This document shows, piece after piece, positions 1 through 8,691 of a DNA stretch of 39,920 nucleotides. The translations under genes and the position numbers were made by a program. The notes below the pieces were generated by a model. It ran no database searches. It was not told the DNA's origin and saw only the letters and a program-made list of their open reading frames with translations. The stretch covers positions 72,081 to 112,000 of the forward strand of contig JAUSMY010000040.1 in assembly GCA_030646035.1 (NCBI GenBank), in the 5' to 3' direction. Numbering within the stretch: the stretch's first letter is position 1; each line of letters starts with the position of its first letter. The stretch comes from Thermodesulfovibrionia bacterium (GTDB lineage Bacteria; Nitrospirota; Thermodesulfovibrionia; UBA6902).

Positions 1-44
1 TAAGAAGTAAAATATAGAATCATTATGAATGGAGAGTTTTAATT

Positions 45-1142
45 TTGAAGAGATTTTTAATAAGAAATTTATTAATTTTCTTATCGTTAATTAGTCTCTC
101 AGGCTGTAAAGATGCACCAGTTCTTCCAGAGGTTACCAAGGCTAAGGCCCAGGAACATACCCTCTGGAAGGCTGGTGCAGAATTATATGCGCCTGAGGAT
201 TACAGGGGCTATATGTCCGCCCTTAAAAACGGGAGAGAGCTTCTTATAACTGAAAATGCGAAGTTTGTATTATTCAGGGATTATGAACCTGTACAGGAAA
301 AATTCCGCAATATTATTGTAACCGGCGAAAAGGTAGAACGAAAAATCCAGGATGAAAAAGACAAAATATCGAAAGTTGTAACGGATAAAACTGCTTTTTT
401 AAATGACAGAATAAGGACCATGAGAAGGCTGTCTTCTTTTATCAATGAGGGGCGTATTTCATGTCAATCCCTTACAAGAGCTGAAATTCTGCTGAGCGAA
501 TCACGTCTGATGGTTAAAAAGGGAGATTACTTTGCTGCTGAAGACAAGCTGAAGGAAGTTTCCAAGTTCACTGAATTGGCTCTGAAAGTTATGTCGCCGA
601 TTCTTAGCCGTTATTCTGATGAAGCCCAGATAAAAAAATGGCGTTCATGGGTCAACGAAATCGTTCAAGGATCAAAAGACAGGGAGATTTATTCCATTGT
701 CGTGAGCAAGATTGATAAGAAGCTGATTATCTATAAGAGAGGTCTCCCTTTCAGGACATATGAAGTCGGCATCGGGATCAATGGTTCAAAGGACAAGATG
801 TATGCAGGAGACAGAGCTACACCGGAAGGAAGGTACAGTATTTCAAAGAAAACATCCAATAGCCGTTACTATAAAGCACTTCATATTAACTACCCTAATG
901 ACGAGGACCGTCAACAGTTCTCTGTCTTAAAAAGAAAAGGGATTATTCCTAAAACAGCCAATATCGGCGGCCTTATTGAAATACACGGCGGTGGAAAAAA
1001 TGGAATGACCTATGGTTGTATAGCTATGGAAAATTCCCATATGGATGAGCTTTTTAAAATAGTTGATGTCGGGACTCCGATCGCTATTGTAGGCTCTGTT
1101 GAGTATGATAACAGTATTTCATCTGCAATGAAGGGACTTTAA
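45..1142 (+). CDS. L,D-transpeptidase lipoprotein (YkuD domain, GCIA-type)
   Basis: The predicted role is peptidoglycan cross-linking or lipoprotein attachment in the periplasm by cysteine transpeptidation. A signal peptide ends in the lipobox LSGC with the lipidated Cys at residue 21, so the protein is probably membrane anchored. Residues about 25-215 are largely helical and charged, possibly coiled coil. A YkuD fold follows from about 218 to 355. His314 and Cys325 form the H-x10-C catalytic signature in the string HGGGKNGMTYGCIAM. The Arg usually found in SHGCxR is Ala here, as is common in YafK/ErfK-type members. The start is TTG with GGAGAG at 31-36, eight bases upstream. The gene is two bases from the next L,D-transpeptidase, which supports an operon. 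The family is clear; the substrate is not. Confidence 0.88.
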   Translation: MKRFLIRNLLIFLSLISLSGCKDAPVLPEVTKAKAQEHTLWKAGAELYAPEDYRGYMSALKNGRELLITENAKFVLFRDYEPVQEKFRNIIVTGEKVERKIQDEKDKISKVVTDKTAFLNDRIRTMRRLSSFINEGRISCQSLTRAEILLSESRLMVKKGDYFAAEDKLKEVSKFTELALKVMSPILSRYSDEAQIKKWRSWVNEIVQGSKDREIYSIVVSKIDKKLIIYKRGLPFRTYEVGIGINGSKDKMYAGDRATPEGRYSISKKTSNSRYYKALHINYPNDEDRQQFSVLKRKGIIPKTANIGGLIEIHGGGKNGMTYGCIAMENSHMDELFKIVDVGTPIAIVGSVEYDNSISSAMKGL

Positions 1143-1144
1143 TA

Positions 1145-1792
1145 ATGATCATTAAAAGAGCGGTACAGATATTTATAGTGCTGCTTGTTGCAGTCTTCTT
1201 TTCTCTTGAGGGACTAGGGTATTATCTTGCCGGCCGGAGCAGTGCTGCTGTTGATACTGACGGTAAGAAGGATAATTCTAAAGAAACCAAGGCTGCTTCA
1301 TTCAATGGCAATCCTGCCGCTATTAGAAAAAAGATCAGCTCTCTTTCTCCCAAAGGAGTATATATAATTATTGACACTGCAAAAAACCGGCTTTATATGA
1401 AAAAGGGCGAGGAAATATTGCGTGAGGCTGTGATATCAACCGGCAGCGGCAGCATATTGAAAGACCCTTCCGGCAAGAGAGAATGGGTATTTGACACGCC
1501 AAGGGGTGAACGTACTGTTAAGTCAAAGATCACTAACCCGGCCTGGGTGAAGCCTGACTGGGCCTTTGTTGAAGAAGGAGAGGAGATTCCTACTGATAAC
1601 AGGGACAGGGTTGAAACCGGGATGCTGGGGGATTATGCCCTTTCCATTGGCAACGGTTATCTGATCCACGGCACTTTATATACAAGACTGCTTGGCAGAA
1701 GTGTGACCCACGGATGCGTCAGAGTTGGGGACGAGGATCTTGAATATGTTTACAAGAATACGCCGATAGGTTCGAAGGTGATACTTTTTTAG
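1145..1792 (+). CDS. L,D-transpeptidase (YkuD domain), SHGC-type
   Basis: This is a periplasmic L,D-transpeptidase of 215 residues with one N-terminal hydrophobic segment (about residues 5-24) acting as signal or anchor. The YkuD domain spans about 70-215. It starts with a strand pair reading GVYIIIDTAKNRLYM and carries the catalytic signature His175 and SVTHGCVRV with Cys191, with Arg193 retained. The family forms 3-3 cross-links in murein or attaches proteins to it. AAGGGA at 1131-1136 sits at the right distance from the ATG. It lies tightly between another L,D-transpeptidase and a protein that resembles its own N- and C-terminal edges, so the three were probably produced by duplication. 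Confidence in the fold and catalytic residues is high. Confidence 0.9.
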   Translation: MIIKRAVQIFIVLLVAVFFSLEGLGYYLAGRSSAAVDTDGKKDNSKETKAASFNGNPAAIRKKISSLSPKGVYIIIDTAKNRLYMKKGEEILREAVISTGSGSILKDPSGKREWVFDTPRGERTVKSKITNPAWVKPDWAFVEEGEEIPTDNRDRVETGMLGDYALSIGNGYLIHGTLYTRLLGRSVTHGCVRVGDEDLEYVYKNTPIGSKVILF

Positions 1793-1793
1793 G

Positions 1794-2462
1794 ATGAATT
1801 TCTGGCGAGCCGTCTTTTTAATCCATATCTTCTTTGTCCTCTTTTTAAGTGCGGAAGCTGTTTCAGAAACACTGCCAAGTCAGGCGGAAGAACGCCTGCT
1901 TCGGTCAGAGCTGCTGCTCGCGCAGAAAACTGATATCTATTTCATCCTCGATCTGGAAAAAAACAGGATATACTTTAAAGCCCGCGGGATTGTATTAAGA
2001 GATCTGGAGATCAAGGAAAAGAGATTCTGGGGACAGGCTGATACTGTAAAACTCTATGTCATGGCCGCGAAGGCTGCGCGTTCAGAACCTCTCAGAGAAG
2101 AGGTCATACCGGAAAACATAAAAAAAGATGAAAAGGCTCCTGTCCCGGCAACAACCACTCCTGTAGTCGACCTTAAAGCGCTTGAACTGGATGACATGCC
2201 TGTAAGCTTCAACCTTAAACTTGGTGACGACCTTACCGTCTCAGTGAGCCCGGACAGCAAGGGGTCTATTCCAGCCCTTTCTTCAATTTTCAATTCATTA
2301 AAATGGTATATATCCCAGCCGATGCTTACAGTATGGCATACTGTAAAAAAGAGGCCGTACAGAGTATTAAATCTGGTTTTGGATGCAAAGGATGCCCAAG
2401 CATTGTACTGGTCAATCCATGAAGGCTCAGAGGTTTTAATATACAATCCGCAGAACCATTAA
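1794..2462 (+). CDS. Exported protein, probable non-catalytic L,D-transpeptidase paralogue
   Basis: I do not recognise this as a named family. It has an N-terminal signal peptide (residues 1-23). Residues 47-73 align without gaps to residues 71-97 of the preceding transpeptidase, with 11 of 27 identical, including the shared DxxKNRxYxK pattern. The C-terminal GSEVLIY resembles the final strand GSKVILF of that protein. The central part has no HG...SHGC signature and instead holds a Pro/Lys-rich linker (about 105-125) and an unrelated segment. It therefore looks like a YkuD relative that lost its active site, perhaps a regulator or partner of the adjacent enzymes. The start is one base after the previous stop, so translation is probably coupled. 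That it is a real gene is likely; the function is inference. Confidence 0.75.
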   Translation: MNFWRAVFLIHIFFVLFLSAEAVSETLPSQAEERLLRSELLLAQKTDIYFILDLEKNRIYFKARGIVLRDLEIKEKRFWGQADTVKLYVMAAKAARSEPLREEVIPENIKKDEKAPVPATTTPVVDLKALELDDMPVSFNLKLGDDLTVSVSPDSKGSIPALSSIFNSLKWYISQPMLTVWHTVKKRPYRVLNLVLDAKDAQALYWSIHEGSEVLIYNPQNH

Positions 2463-2488
2463 TTTGATCCGGGCACATTCTTATCAAA

Positions 2489-5287
2489 ATGTCATCAATT
2501 AGGTTGCAAGACCATCTCAGGCGCTCAAGGCGGTCCCGTCTGTTGGTTTACTTCGCTGTAATTATTCTTTCAGTGATAATTTACGAATGGCGGACATCTT
2601 TCATTCAATCATGGGTTTATTCAAACTATGCCAGGAAATTGCAATTCACACTTGGTTCCGGCCCCAGCCCGAGTATTGTTTTTCCTGAGGAAGGCCCATT
2701 TGACGAAAGACGCGGTTATGTAACCATCCCTGCATTTGTCATTAATCTGAGAAAAAATAATTATGAAATAACCCGTCAGGCCCGCTTCAGCCCGGCCCTT
2801 GAAAGGGCTGTCAGGGATGGGATAACTCCTCCATATAAAGAAAAAAATGTGGCTGGATTAAGCATACTTGACAGGCTGGGAATGCCGCTGTATGAAAGCA
2901 TCCCGCGCGAGAGGATATATGCGAGCTTTGAGGATATCCCCGAGGACATTATTAAGATACTGCTCTTTATTGAGAACCGCGAGCTTTTAAAGCCGACAGG
3001 GGATACACAGAATCCGGTTTTTGAGTGGAACCGCATGGCAAAGGCCGGAATTCAATATGTCGGGAATAAGATCGGCCTGCCGATAACGGTTGAAGGCGGA
3101 AGCACTCTGGCGACACAGCTTGAGAAGTATCAGCATTCCGAGGGCGGCCGTACCTCAGGGGCTAAAGAAAAGATACTCCAGATCACTTCAGCAAGTATCA
3201 AAGCATACAGGTCAGGCCGTGATACTACGGTCTCCAGAAGGGAGATCGTAACTGACTATATTAATACGATGCCGCTGGCATCTGTAGCCGGATATGGGGA
3301 GGTCAACGGACTTGGGGAGGGCTTATTGGCATGGTTTGGCACCGATATCAGGGATGCATCCGATATCCTGCGTTTAAAGGAAAGCTCCCTTCTTGATCTA
3401 AAATTGCGCACAGAAACATTCAAAAAAGTCATAGCGCTCTTTCTTGCGGTGAAGGCACCGACCGATTACCTTGTGAAAAACAGGCAGGCACTATTGCAGA
3501 GGATTGATCATTTCACAGACCTGATGTTGGAGGAAGGCGAGATCAGCCCGGAATTTCATGATGCGTTGAAATCTCTTCCTCTTGAATTCAGGACAGGCAA
3601 GATGAATGTGACAAAGGCGCCTTTTGCCGAAAGCAAAGCTCCGAACGCTGTCAGATATCATCTTCTCAAGGTGCTAAACTTACCCGGCTTTTATGATCTG
3701 GACCGTCTGGACCTGACCGTTAATACTACTCTGGATGCCGATGTTCAGAAAAAAGTCGTGAATATGCTTGAACAGCTCTCTGACAAGGAATTTGTAATGT
3801 CTGCAGGACTGTCTCAGGAGCGCATGCTGAAACACGGCGACCTGAGAACTATGATCTACAGTGTTCTTCTATATGAAAAAACTCCTTCCGGCAACGCCCT
3901 CAGGGTGCAGGCGGACAATCTGGACAAGCCTCTGGATATAAATGAAGGCGTAAAACTGGATCTTGGTTCAACGGCAAAGTTGAGAACTCTTGCTCATTAT
4001 CTTCAGATAATATCTGAGGCATATGAAAAGATGTCCGGTCAGAGTCATGAGACGCTGAGGACTGATCCAGCTTTGAATAAAGACCCAATCTCCAGATGGA
4101 TGGCGGAAGAGCTTTCATCGAAACCCGGGCTGACCCTGTTGCAGATTCTTGAGGCTGCAATGGTGAGAAGATATTCCGGCAATCCGTCCGAGGTGTTTTT
4201 TACCGGAGGAGGGCAGCACAGGTTTGAGAATTTCAACAAAGACGATAACAGCAGGGTAATGACGGTTTATGAAGGGCTTCAAAAATCCGTCAATCTTGTC
4301 TTTGTACGCCTGATGCGGGATATTGTTTCATATCATGCGGCTCGTCTGGATATTGATACAGCAGCTGTAATGAAAGACCAGAATAATGTAAAACGCAAGG
4401 AGCTTCTCACCATTGCAGCTGACAAAGAGTCCCGTGATTTTCTTTCCAGATTCGTAGAAAAATATAAAGATGTACCGCTTGACCGGGCTATTAAAAAACT
4501 ACACAGACATCCGCTTGAACTCTGGACGATAGGTTATTTGGAGGCACACCCGCAGGCGCAATGGCAGGAGTTAGTGCAGGCCAGTATAGTTGAGAGAGAG
4601 CAATCCAGCGCCTGGCTTTTTTCACCCCGTAACAAACATGCCCAGGATATCAGGTTGAGGATATTGATCGAAGAAATGGCATTCAGGGAGATACACAAGG
4701 GATGGCAAAAACTCGGGTATCCATTTGACTCTCTGGTCCCGTCATATGCCACTTCTATCGGTAGTTCGGCAGACCGGCCAAGCGCGCTTGCGGAACTTAT
4801 GGGGATCATAGTCAATGACGGGCTGCGCATGCCCGTGCTCAAGGTGACATCGCTTAACTTTGCCAAGGACACTCCGTATGAGACCGAGCTTTTTTTAAAG
4901 ACGGCTGAGGGTGAAAGGGTCATGCCGGTGGAAGTCGCAGGGATCCTGAAGAAGGCTCTGGCAGGAGTTGTTGAAGGCGGCACGGCTCGCGCTGTTTCAG
5001 GCGCATTTAAAGGGACTGACGGCAGCCCTTTGACCGTTGGAGGCAAGACCGGTTCAGGTGACAATCGGTTTGAAACATTTGGAAAGGGCGGAAAGCTTAT
5101 CAGTTCAAGAGTGGTCAACAGGACAGCCACCTTTGTCTTTTTTATAGGAGACCGTCATTATGGTGTTATTACGGCATTCATGCCAGGCGAGGAAGCCTCT
5201 GATTATTCTTTTACCAGTTCCCTGCCGGTAAATATCCTGCGCCTATTGGCGCCAGGGTTGAAGCCGATGATACTGCCTGATCAATAA
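2489..5287 (+). CDS. Divergent class A penicillin-binding protein (GT51 plus transpeptidase)
   Basis: This is a bifunctional peptidoglycan synthase of 932 residues anchored by one N-terminal membrane helix (about 19-35). The glycosyltransferase part carries EGGSTLATQLEKY, matching the GGST..QL..N core of GT51. The usual EDxxFxxHxG motif reads ENRELLKPTG, and the position of the second catalytic Glu (ILELYxN in canonical enzymes) reads IVTDYIN, so glycan polymerisation may be altered. The transpeptidase part has all three penicillin-binding motifs: S494-T-A-K497, S600-V-N602 and K853-T-G855. No convincing Shine-Dalgarno precedes the ATG. It follows the L,D-transpeptidase genes by 26 bases and probably shares their transcript. 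It could belong to a specialised GT51 subfamily rather than being a housekeeping PBP1. Confidence 0.88.
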   Translation: MSSIRLQDHLRRSRRSRLLVYFAVIILSVIIYEWRTSFIQSWVYSNYARKLQFTLGSGPSPSIVFPEEGPFDERRGYVTIPAFVINLRKNNYEITRQARFSPALERAVRDGITPPYKEKNVAGLSILDRLGMPLYESIPRERIYASFEDIPEDIIKILLFIENRELLKPTGDTQNPVFEWNRMAKAGIQYVGNKIGLPITVEGGSTLATQLEKYQHSEGGRTSGAKEKILQITSASIKAYRSGRDTTVSRREIVTDYINTMPLASVAGYGEVNGLGEGLLAWFGTDIRDASDILRLKESSLLDLKLRTETFKKVIALFLAVKAPTDYLVKNRQALLQRIDHFTDLMLEEGEISPEFHDALKSLPLEFRTGKMNVTKAPFAESKAPNAVRYHLLKVLNLPGFYDLDRLDLTVNTTLDADVQKKVVNMLEQLSDKEFVMSAGLSQERMLKHGDLRTMIYSVLLYEKTPSGNALRVQADNLDKPLDINEGVKLDLGSTAKLRTLAHYLQIISEAYEKMSGQSHETLRTDPALNKDPISRWMAEELSSKPGLTLLQILEAAMVRRYSGNPSEVFFTGGGQHRFENFNKDDNSRVMTVYEGLQKSVNLVFVRLMRDIVSYHAARLDIDTAAVMKDQNNVKRKELLTIAADKESRDFLSRFVEKYKDVPLDRAIKKLHRHPLELWTIGYLEAHPQAQWQELVQASIVEREQSSAWLFSPRNKHAQDIRLRILIEEMAFREIHKGWQKLGYPFDSLVPSYATSIGSSADRPSALAELMGIIVNDGLRMPVLKVTSLNFAKDTPYETELFLKTAEGERVMPVEVAGILKKALAGVVEGGTARAVSGAFKGTDGSPLTVGGKTGSGDNRFETFGKGGKLISSRVVNRTATFVFFIGDRHYGVITAFMPGEEASDYSFTSSLPVNILRLLAPGLKPMILPDQ

Positions 5288-5315
5288 TTCCAAGATTCTG
5301 ATTTTATAAAAGTTA

Positions 5316-5321
5316 TATAAT
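5316..5321 (+). promoter_or_regulatory. Putative -10 box for the two-component operon
   Basis: A perfect TATAAT lies between the penicillin-binding protein stop and the kinase start, placing a transcript start near 5328. No good -35 is visible at normal spacing. It suggests the two-component genes can be transcribed apart from the cell-wall block. Confidence 0.4.
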
Positions 5322-5345
5322 TATGATGGTGAGAATATAAATCCT

Positions 5346-6776
5346 ATGATACAAGATAGATTGTTTAAATCGTCTCTTCACAAAAAACTCGTGGCTATGA
5401 TGCTCTTTCTAAGCCTGAGCCTGATATCAATACTTATCTTTCTTTATTCACAGTCAGAGAAAGCGATATTCAATGAGTTTGAAAGACAGACTGCAGAGCT
5501 TTCAAAGGCGATACAGATCGGCATGGAGGAGGCCACGAGCAGCGGCATAACAGATGAAAAACGCCTGCAGGGCTTTCTTAGCAAGCTTAATGCAAAAGGC
5601 GTAAAAGAGATATCTGTTATCAGCACGTCAGACAAGATTATCTCCAGTACAAATCCGAAGGATGTCGGCAAATGGATATCGAAGAGCAAAAAGGAGCTGA
5701 TATTCAAGGCTGAGCTGGGGGAACCTGTCACAGGAGAGGATCAGGGTTACAATGTAATGATCCCGGTTGTTTCAGGCGACAAACAAATGGGCTATATCAA
5801 TCTGACATTGAATACTGAGGACTTCTCTGTGTTTCTCCAGACCAGTATGATCAGAAGGATAGTAGCCGCCTCTATCATATTCGGGATAGGAGCTATTCTG
5901 GCTGTTTTTTTTGCAAAGCGATACACAAAGCCGATAGAGGAAGTTGTTACAGCGGCGCAGAGGGTTGCGCTCGGCGACCTTGATCAGGAGCTTCATACAG
6001 GCAGAAAGGATGAAATAGGGGAACTGGCAAGGAGCTTTAACTACATGGTCGGGAAATTGCGGGAGCAGAGGGAGATGACTGAAAAACTGAGAAAGGCGGA
6101 GCATCTTGCCGGCATAGGCCAGTTCGCCCAGAATATAGCACACGAGATCAAGAACCCTTTGAACTTCATTAACCTTTCTATCGACCATATGAGGGAGACG
6201 GCAAAACCTTCAGATCCCGTTCAGGCGGAAAAGTTTGATTCTCTTATTACGAATATGAAGGGTGAGATACAGCGTGTGAGCAGGTTTGCTGAAAGTTTTC
6301 TTGAATACGGCAGGCCCTTTGAGCTGAATCGCCGGAGAACTAAAATGGAAAAAGTTATAGATGAGGTTGTTGAGCTTGTATCGGTCAAGGCTCAGATGGA
6401 GAATATACAGATACATAAAGAGTACCGGAAGATACCTGAACTTCATGTTGACCCTGAATTTATCAAAACATGTATTTACAATATCATTATCAATTCACTT
6501 GAGGCGATGCCTAACGGGGGTATTCTTACGATAATGGCAGGGATGTCAGGTTCAAATTTCTCCCTTGCTGTGAAAGACACCGGGGTAGGCGTTAACAAGG
6601 ATATGATGGATAAGGTCTTTGAACCTTTTTTGACTACAAAGAGCAAAGGCCTTGGCCTTGGGCTTGCGTTTACAAAAAGGATTATTGAAGAGCACGGCGG
6701 CAAGGTTGCTTTTGAAAGTACAGAAGGTGTCGGCAGTACCTTGACATTCATTCTTCCAGTAGAGAAGGAGTATTAA
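5346..6776 (+). CDS. Membrane sensor histidine kinase
   Basis: The protein autophosphorylates on histidine and passes the phosphate to the downstream regulator. It has two membrane helices (about 14-34 and 170-190) enclosing a periplasmic sensor domain of about 130 residues. A HAMP segment follows (about 190-245, containing DEIGELARSFNYM). The HisKA box AQNIAHEIKNPLNF has the phospho-acceptor His266. The ATPase domain shows the N box NIIINSLEA, the G1 box DTGVGV and the GLGLGLAF G2 box. Length 476 is normal for NtrB/AtoS-like sensors. GGTGAG lies 12 bases before the ATG. The stop abuts the response regulator start, so the two form a pair. The signal is unknown; the position right after murein genes makes an envelope signal plausible but unproven. 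Confidence 0.92.
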   Translation: MIQDRLFKSSLHKKLVAMMLFLSLSLISILIFLYSQSEKAIFNEFERQTAELSKAIQIGMEEATSSGITDEKRLQGFLSKLNAKGVKEISVISTSDKIISSTNPKDVGKWISKSKKELIFKAELGEPVTGEDQGYNVMIPVVSGDKQMGYINLTLNTEDFSVFLQTSMIRRIVAASIIFGIGAILAVFFAKRYTKPIEEVVTAAQRVALGDLDQELHTGRKDEIGELARSFNYMVGKLREQREMTEKLRKAEHLAGIGQFAQNIAHEIKNPLNFINLSIDHMRETAKPSDPVQAEKFDSLITNMKGEIQRVSRFAESFLEYGRPFELNRRRTKMEKVIDEVVELVSVKAQMENIQIHKEYRKIPELHVDPEFIKTCIYNIIINSLEAMPNGGILTIMAGMSGSNFSLAVKDTGVGVNKDMMDKVFEPFLTTKSKGLGLGLAFTKRIIEEHGGKVAFESTEGVGSTLTFILPVEKEY

Positions 6777-8144
6777 ATGCCGGTCATACTTGTTGTTGAC
6801 GATGAGCCGCTTCAGCGGGATATCCTTAAGACGATATTGGAAGCAGAGGGGTATGAGGCGCATACCGCTGCTTCCGGCGAAGAGGCGCTTGGGGTTATTA
6901 AGAAGTTTCAGCCTGAGGTCATACTCACTGACTTAAGAATGAAAGGCATGGATGGGATCGAGTTCATGGAGGCTGTTCCCCAGGAGCCTTTCAAACCGTC
7001 TGTGATTATCATCACCGCGCACGGCACTATATCTTCTGCTGTTGAGGCTGTCAGGAAAGGAGCCTTTGATTACCTTACAAAACCGATAGAAAAGAACAGC
7101 CTGCTTCTGACTGTCAGAAGAGCGGTCGAGAGGGCCTCTCTGCTCAAGGAGAATATGCTCCTTCATAAAGAGCTTTTCAGCAAATTCAAGATCGAAGGCA
7201 TTGTCGGGAAGTCGGAAAAGATGCAGAAGGCCATGGAGGTAGTAAAAAAAGTCGCGCCTTCATCTGCAACTGTGTTTATAAGGGGTGAAAGCGGTACAGG
7301 CAAAGAGCTTGCGGCAAGGGCGATCCATTACAACAGCCTGCGAAAGACAAAGCCTTTTATAGCCCTGAACTGCGCTTCCATACCTGAGAATCTTTTTGAA
7401 AGTGAGCTCTTTGGCTACGAACCTGGCGCATTCACAGGGGCCAACACGAGGAAAGAGGGCCTTTTTGAACTTGCAAACGGCGGCACTCTCTTTCTTGATG
7501 AGATCGGGGACCTGCCCCTTGTGACACAGTCAAAACTGCTGAGGGTATTTCAGGATAAGGAGATACGCAGAATAGGCAGTAAAGTGACCATAAAGATAGA
7601 TGTTAGGATAATAACCGCGACAAACAAGGATATGGAAAAGGAGATCGCAGCCGGCAACTTCAGGGAAGATATGTATTACAGGCTCAAGGTTGTAACCATT
7701 TATCTTCCGCCTCTCAGGGAGAGGATCGAAGATATCCCTGAACTTGTAGATTTTTTCCTGAAGAAATACAACAAGGAATTCGGCAAGAGAATAAAATCTG
7801 TTGAGCCCGCTGTTCTCAATGCTTTTTCACGTTATCAATGGCCGGGCAATATAAGGCAGATAGAATCGGTTATTGAAAGGGCTGTGCTTATGAACGATAC
7901 CGGATCTGTCAATCTGAGAGACATAAAGGGCGAACTTGAGTTTGTTGATACTAAAGAAAGCTCCGTTGCTTTTGATCTTCCGCCTGAGGGGATAAATTTT
8001 GAAAAGATGGAAAAAGAGCTTATCAGCAAGGCCATGGATAGGGCAGGCGGGGTGGCGTCAAAGGCTGCAAAGCTATTGGGGATGAGCTATAAGACATTTT
8101 TGTACAGGTTAGAAAAGCATAACATCGAAAGCACTTCCTCTTGA
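6777..8144 (+). CDS. Sigma-54-dependent response regulator (NtrC family)
   Basis: This transcription activator works with RNA polymerase carrying sigma-54. Domains in order: a receiver (1-120) with the acidic DDE pocket near the start and phospho-acceptor Asp52; an AAA+ domain (about 145-370) with Walker A GESGTGKE (Lys176) and the sigma-54 contact loop GAFTGA at 217-222; and a Fis-type helix-turn-helix at the C-terminus, reading [18 protein letters not shown]. Length 455 is typical. GAAGGAG at 6764-6770 gives a strong ribosome site and the ATG directly follows the kinase stop. No -24/-12 sigma-54 promoter was recognised in the gaps of this window, so its targets may lie elsewhere. Confidence 0.95.
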   Translation: MPVILVVDDEPLQRDILKTILEAEGYEAHTAASGEEALGVIKKFQPEVILTDLRMKGMDGIEFMEAVPQEPFKPSVIIITAHGTISSAVEAVRKGAFDYLTKPIEKNSLLLTVRRAVERASLLKENMLLHKELFSKFKIEGIVGKSEKMQKAMEVVKKVAPSSATVFIRGESGTGKELAARAIHYNSLRKTKPFIALNCASIPENLFESELFGYEPGAFTGANTRKEGLFELANGGTLFLDEIGDLPLVTQSKLLRVFQDKEIRRIGSKVTIKIDVRIITATNKDMEKEIAAGNFREDMYYRLKVVTIYLPPLRERIEDIPELVDFFLKKYNKEFGKRIKSVEPAVLNAFSRYQWPGNIRQIESVIERAVLMNDTGSVNLRDIKGELEFVDTKESSVAFDLPPEGINFEKMEKELISKAMDRAGGVASKAAKLLGMSYKTFLYRLEKHNIESTSS

Positions 8145-8180
8145 TCTGATGCTTGCTTCATTCCGGTCTTTATATCTGGA

Positions 8181-8600
8181 TCAATCTTTCACCCAGTAAG
8201 CCAGTTTTTCCGCAATAATCGCCATAACTAAAAAGACCGCTAAACCTATTCCCTGGTACATTGGTTCTGCATAGAGTACCGGTTCTATCCCTGATCTATA
8301 AGAGAAGTAGGAGAGGGGAGGAATCCATGCTATTAGGGATATAAGCAAACCTCTCCATCCTATAGAGAGGAAGGTCTTCGGCCTGGGAGGGCGCGTATCT
8401 CTTTCCTTCTCCATGTCTCTGGCAGGCAGCTGTTCGCCTCTCTGGGTAAGAAGCCTGCCTACAGCTTCAAAAGCCTCATCCGAATATTTGTTGACATCGT
8501 TTCCGCTGTATATATTCTTAAGGTCTTCAGTATCCCTCTTCTCCATCGTCTTCATGATGTCTTCTATAAGTATTTCTTTGCGATCCGGTATGGTTGCCAT
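8181..8600 (-). CDS. Small two-helix membrane protein of unknown function
   Basis: This 139-residue protein is not assigned to a named family. The N-terminal 60 residues are charged and contain a segment of the type DxxDLKNIYxxND..YSDEAFEAVGRLLTQRGEQLP, a motif seen in many small uncharacterised proteins. Two hydrophobic helices follow (about 79-99 and 115-133), with a short charged tail. A good AAGGAG lies nine bases before the ATG. The gene is convergent with the response regulator and sits upstream of the cysteine desulfurase on the opposite strand from the kinase pair, with a 90-base AT-rich gap before its coding neighbour. Confidence 0.7.
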   Translation of the reverse strand: MATIPDRKEILIEDIMKTMEKRDTEDLKNIYSGNDVNKYSDEAFEAVGRLLTQRGEQLPARDMEKERDTRPPRPKTFLSIGWRGLLISLIAWIPPLSYFSYRSGIEPVLYAEPMYQGIGLAVFLVMAIIAEKLAYWVKD

Positions 8601-8691
8601 TTCAGGAGACTCCTTTTTTAAATGTGATTATTAATAAATTAGAATAAAATCTGAAAAAAAACAAATCAGGATAAAAGAGTTTTTCGGGCAT

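Noticed and set aside
8601-8617. AGGAGTCTCCT palindrome over the ribosome site of the small membrane protein
   Set aside because: The arms are separated by one base, too few for an RNA hairpin loop, and no second copy was found to support an operator.
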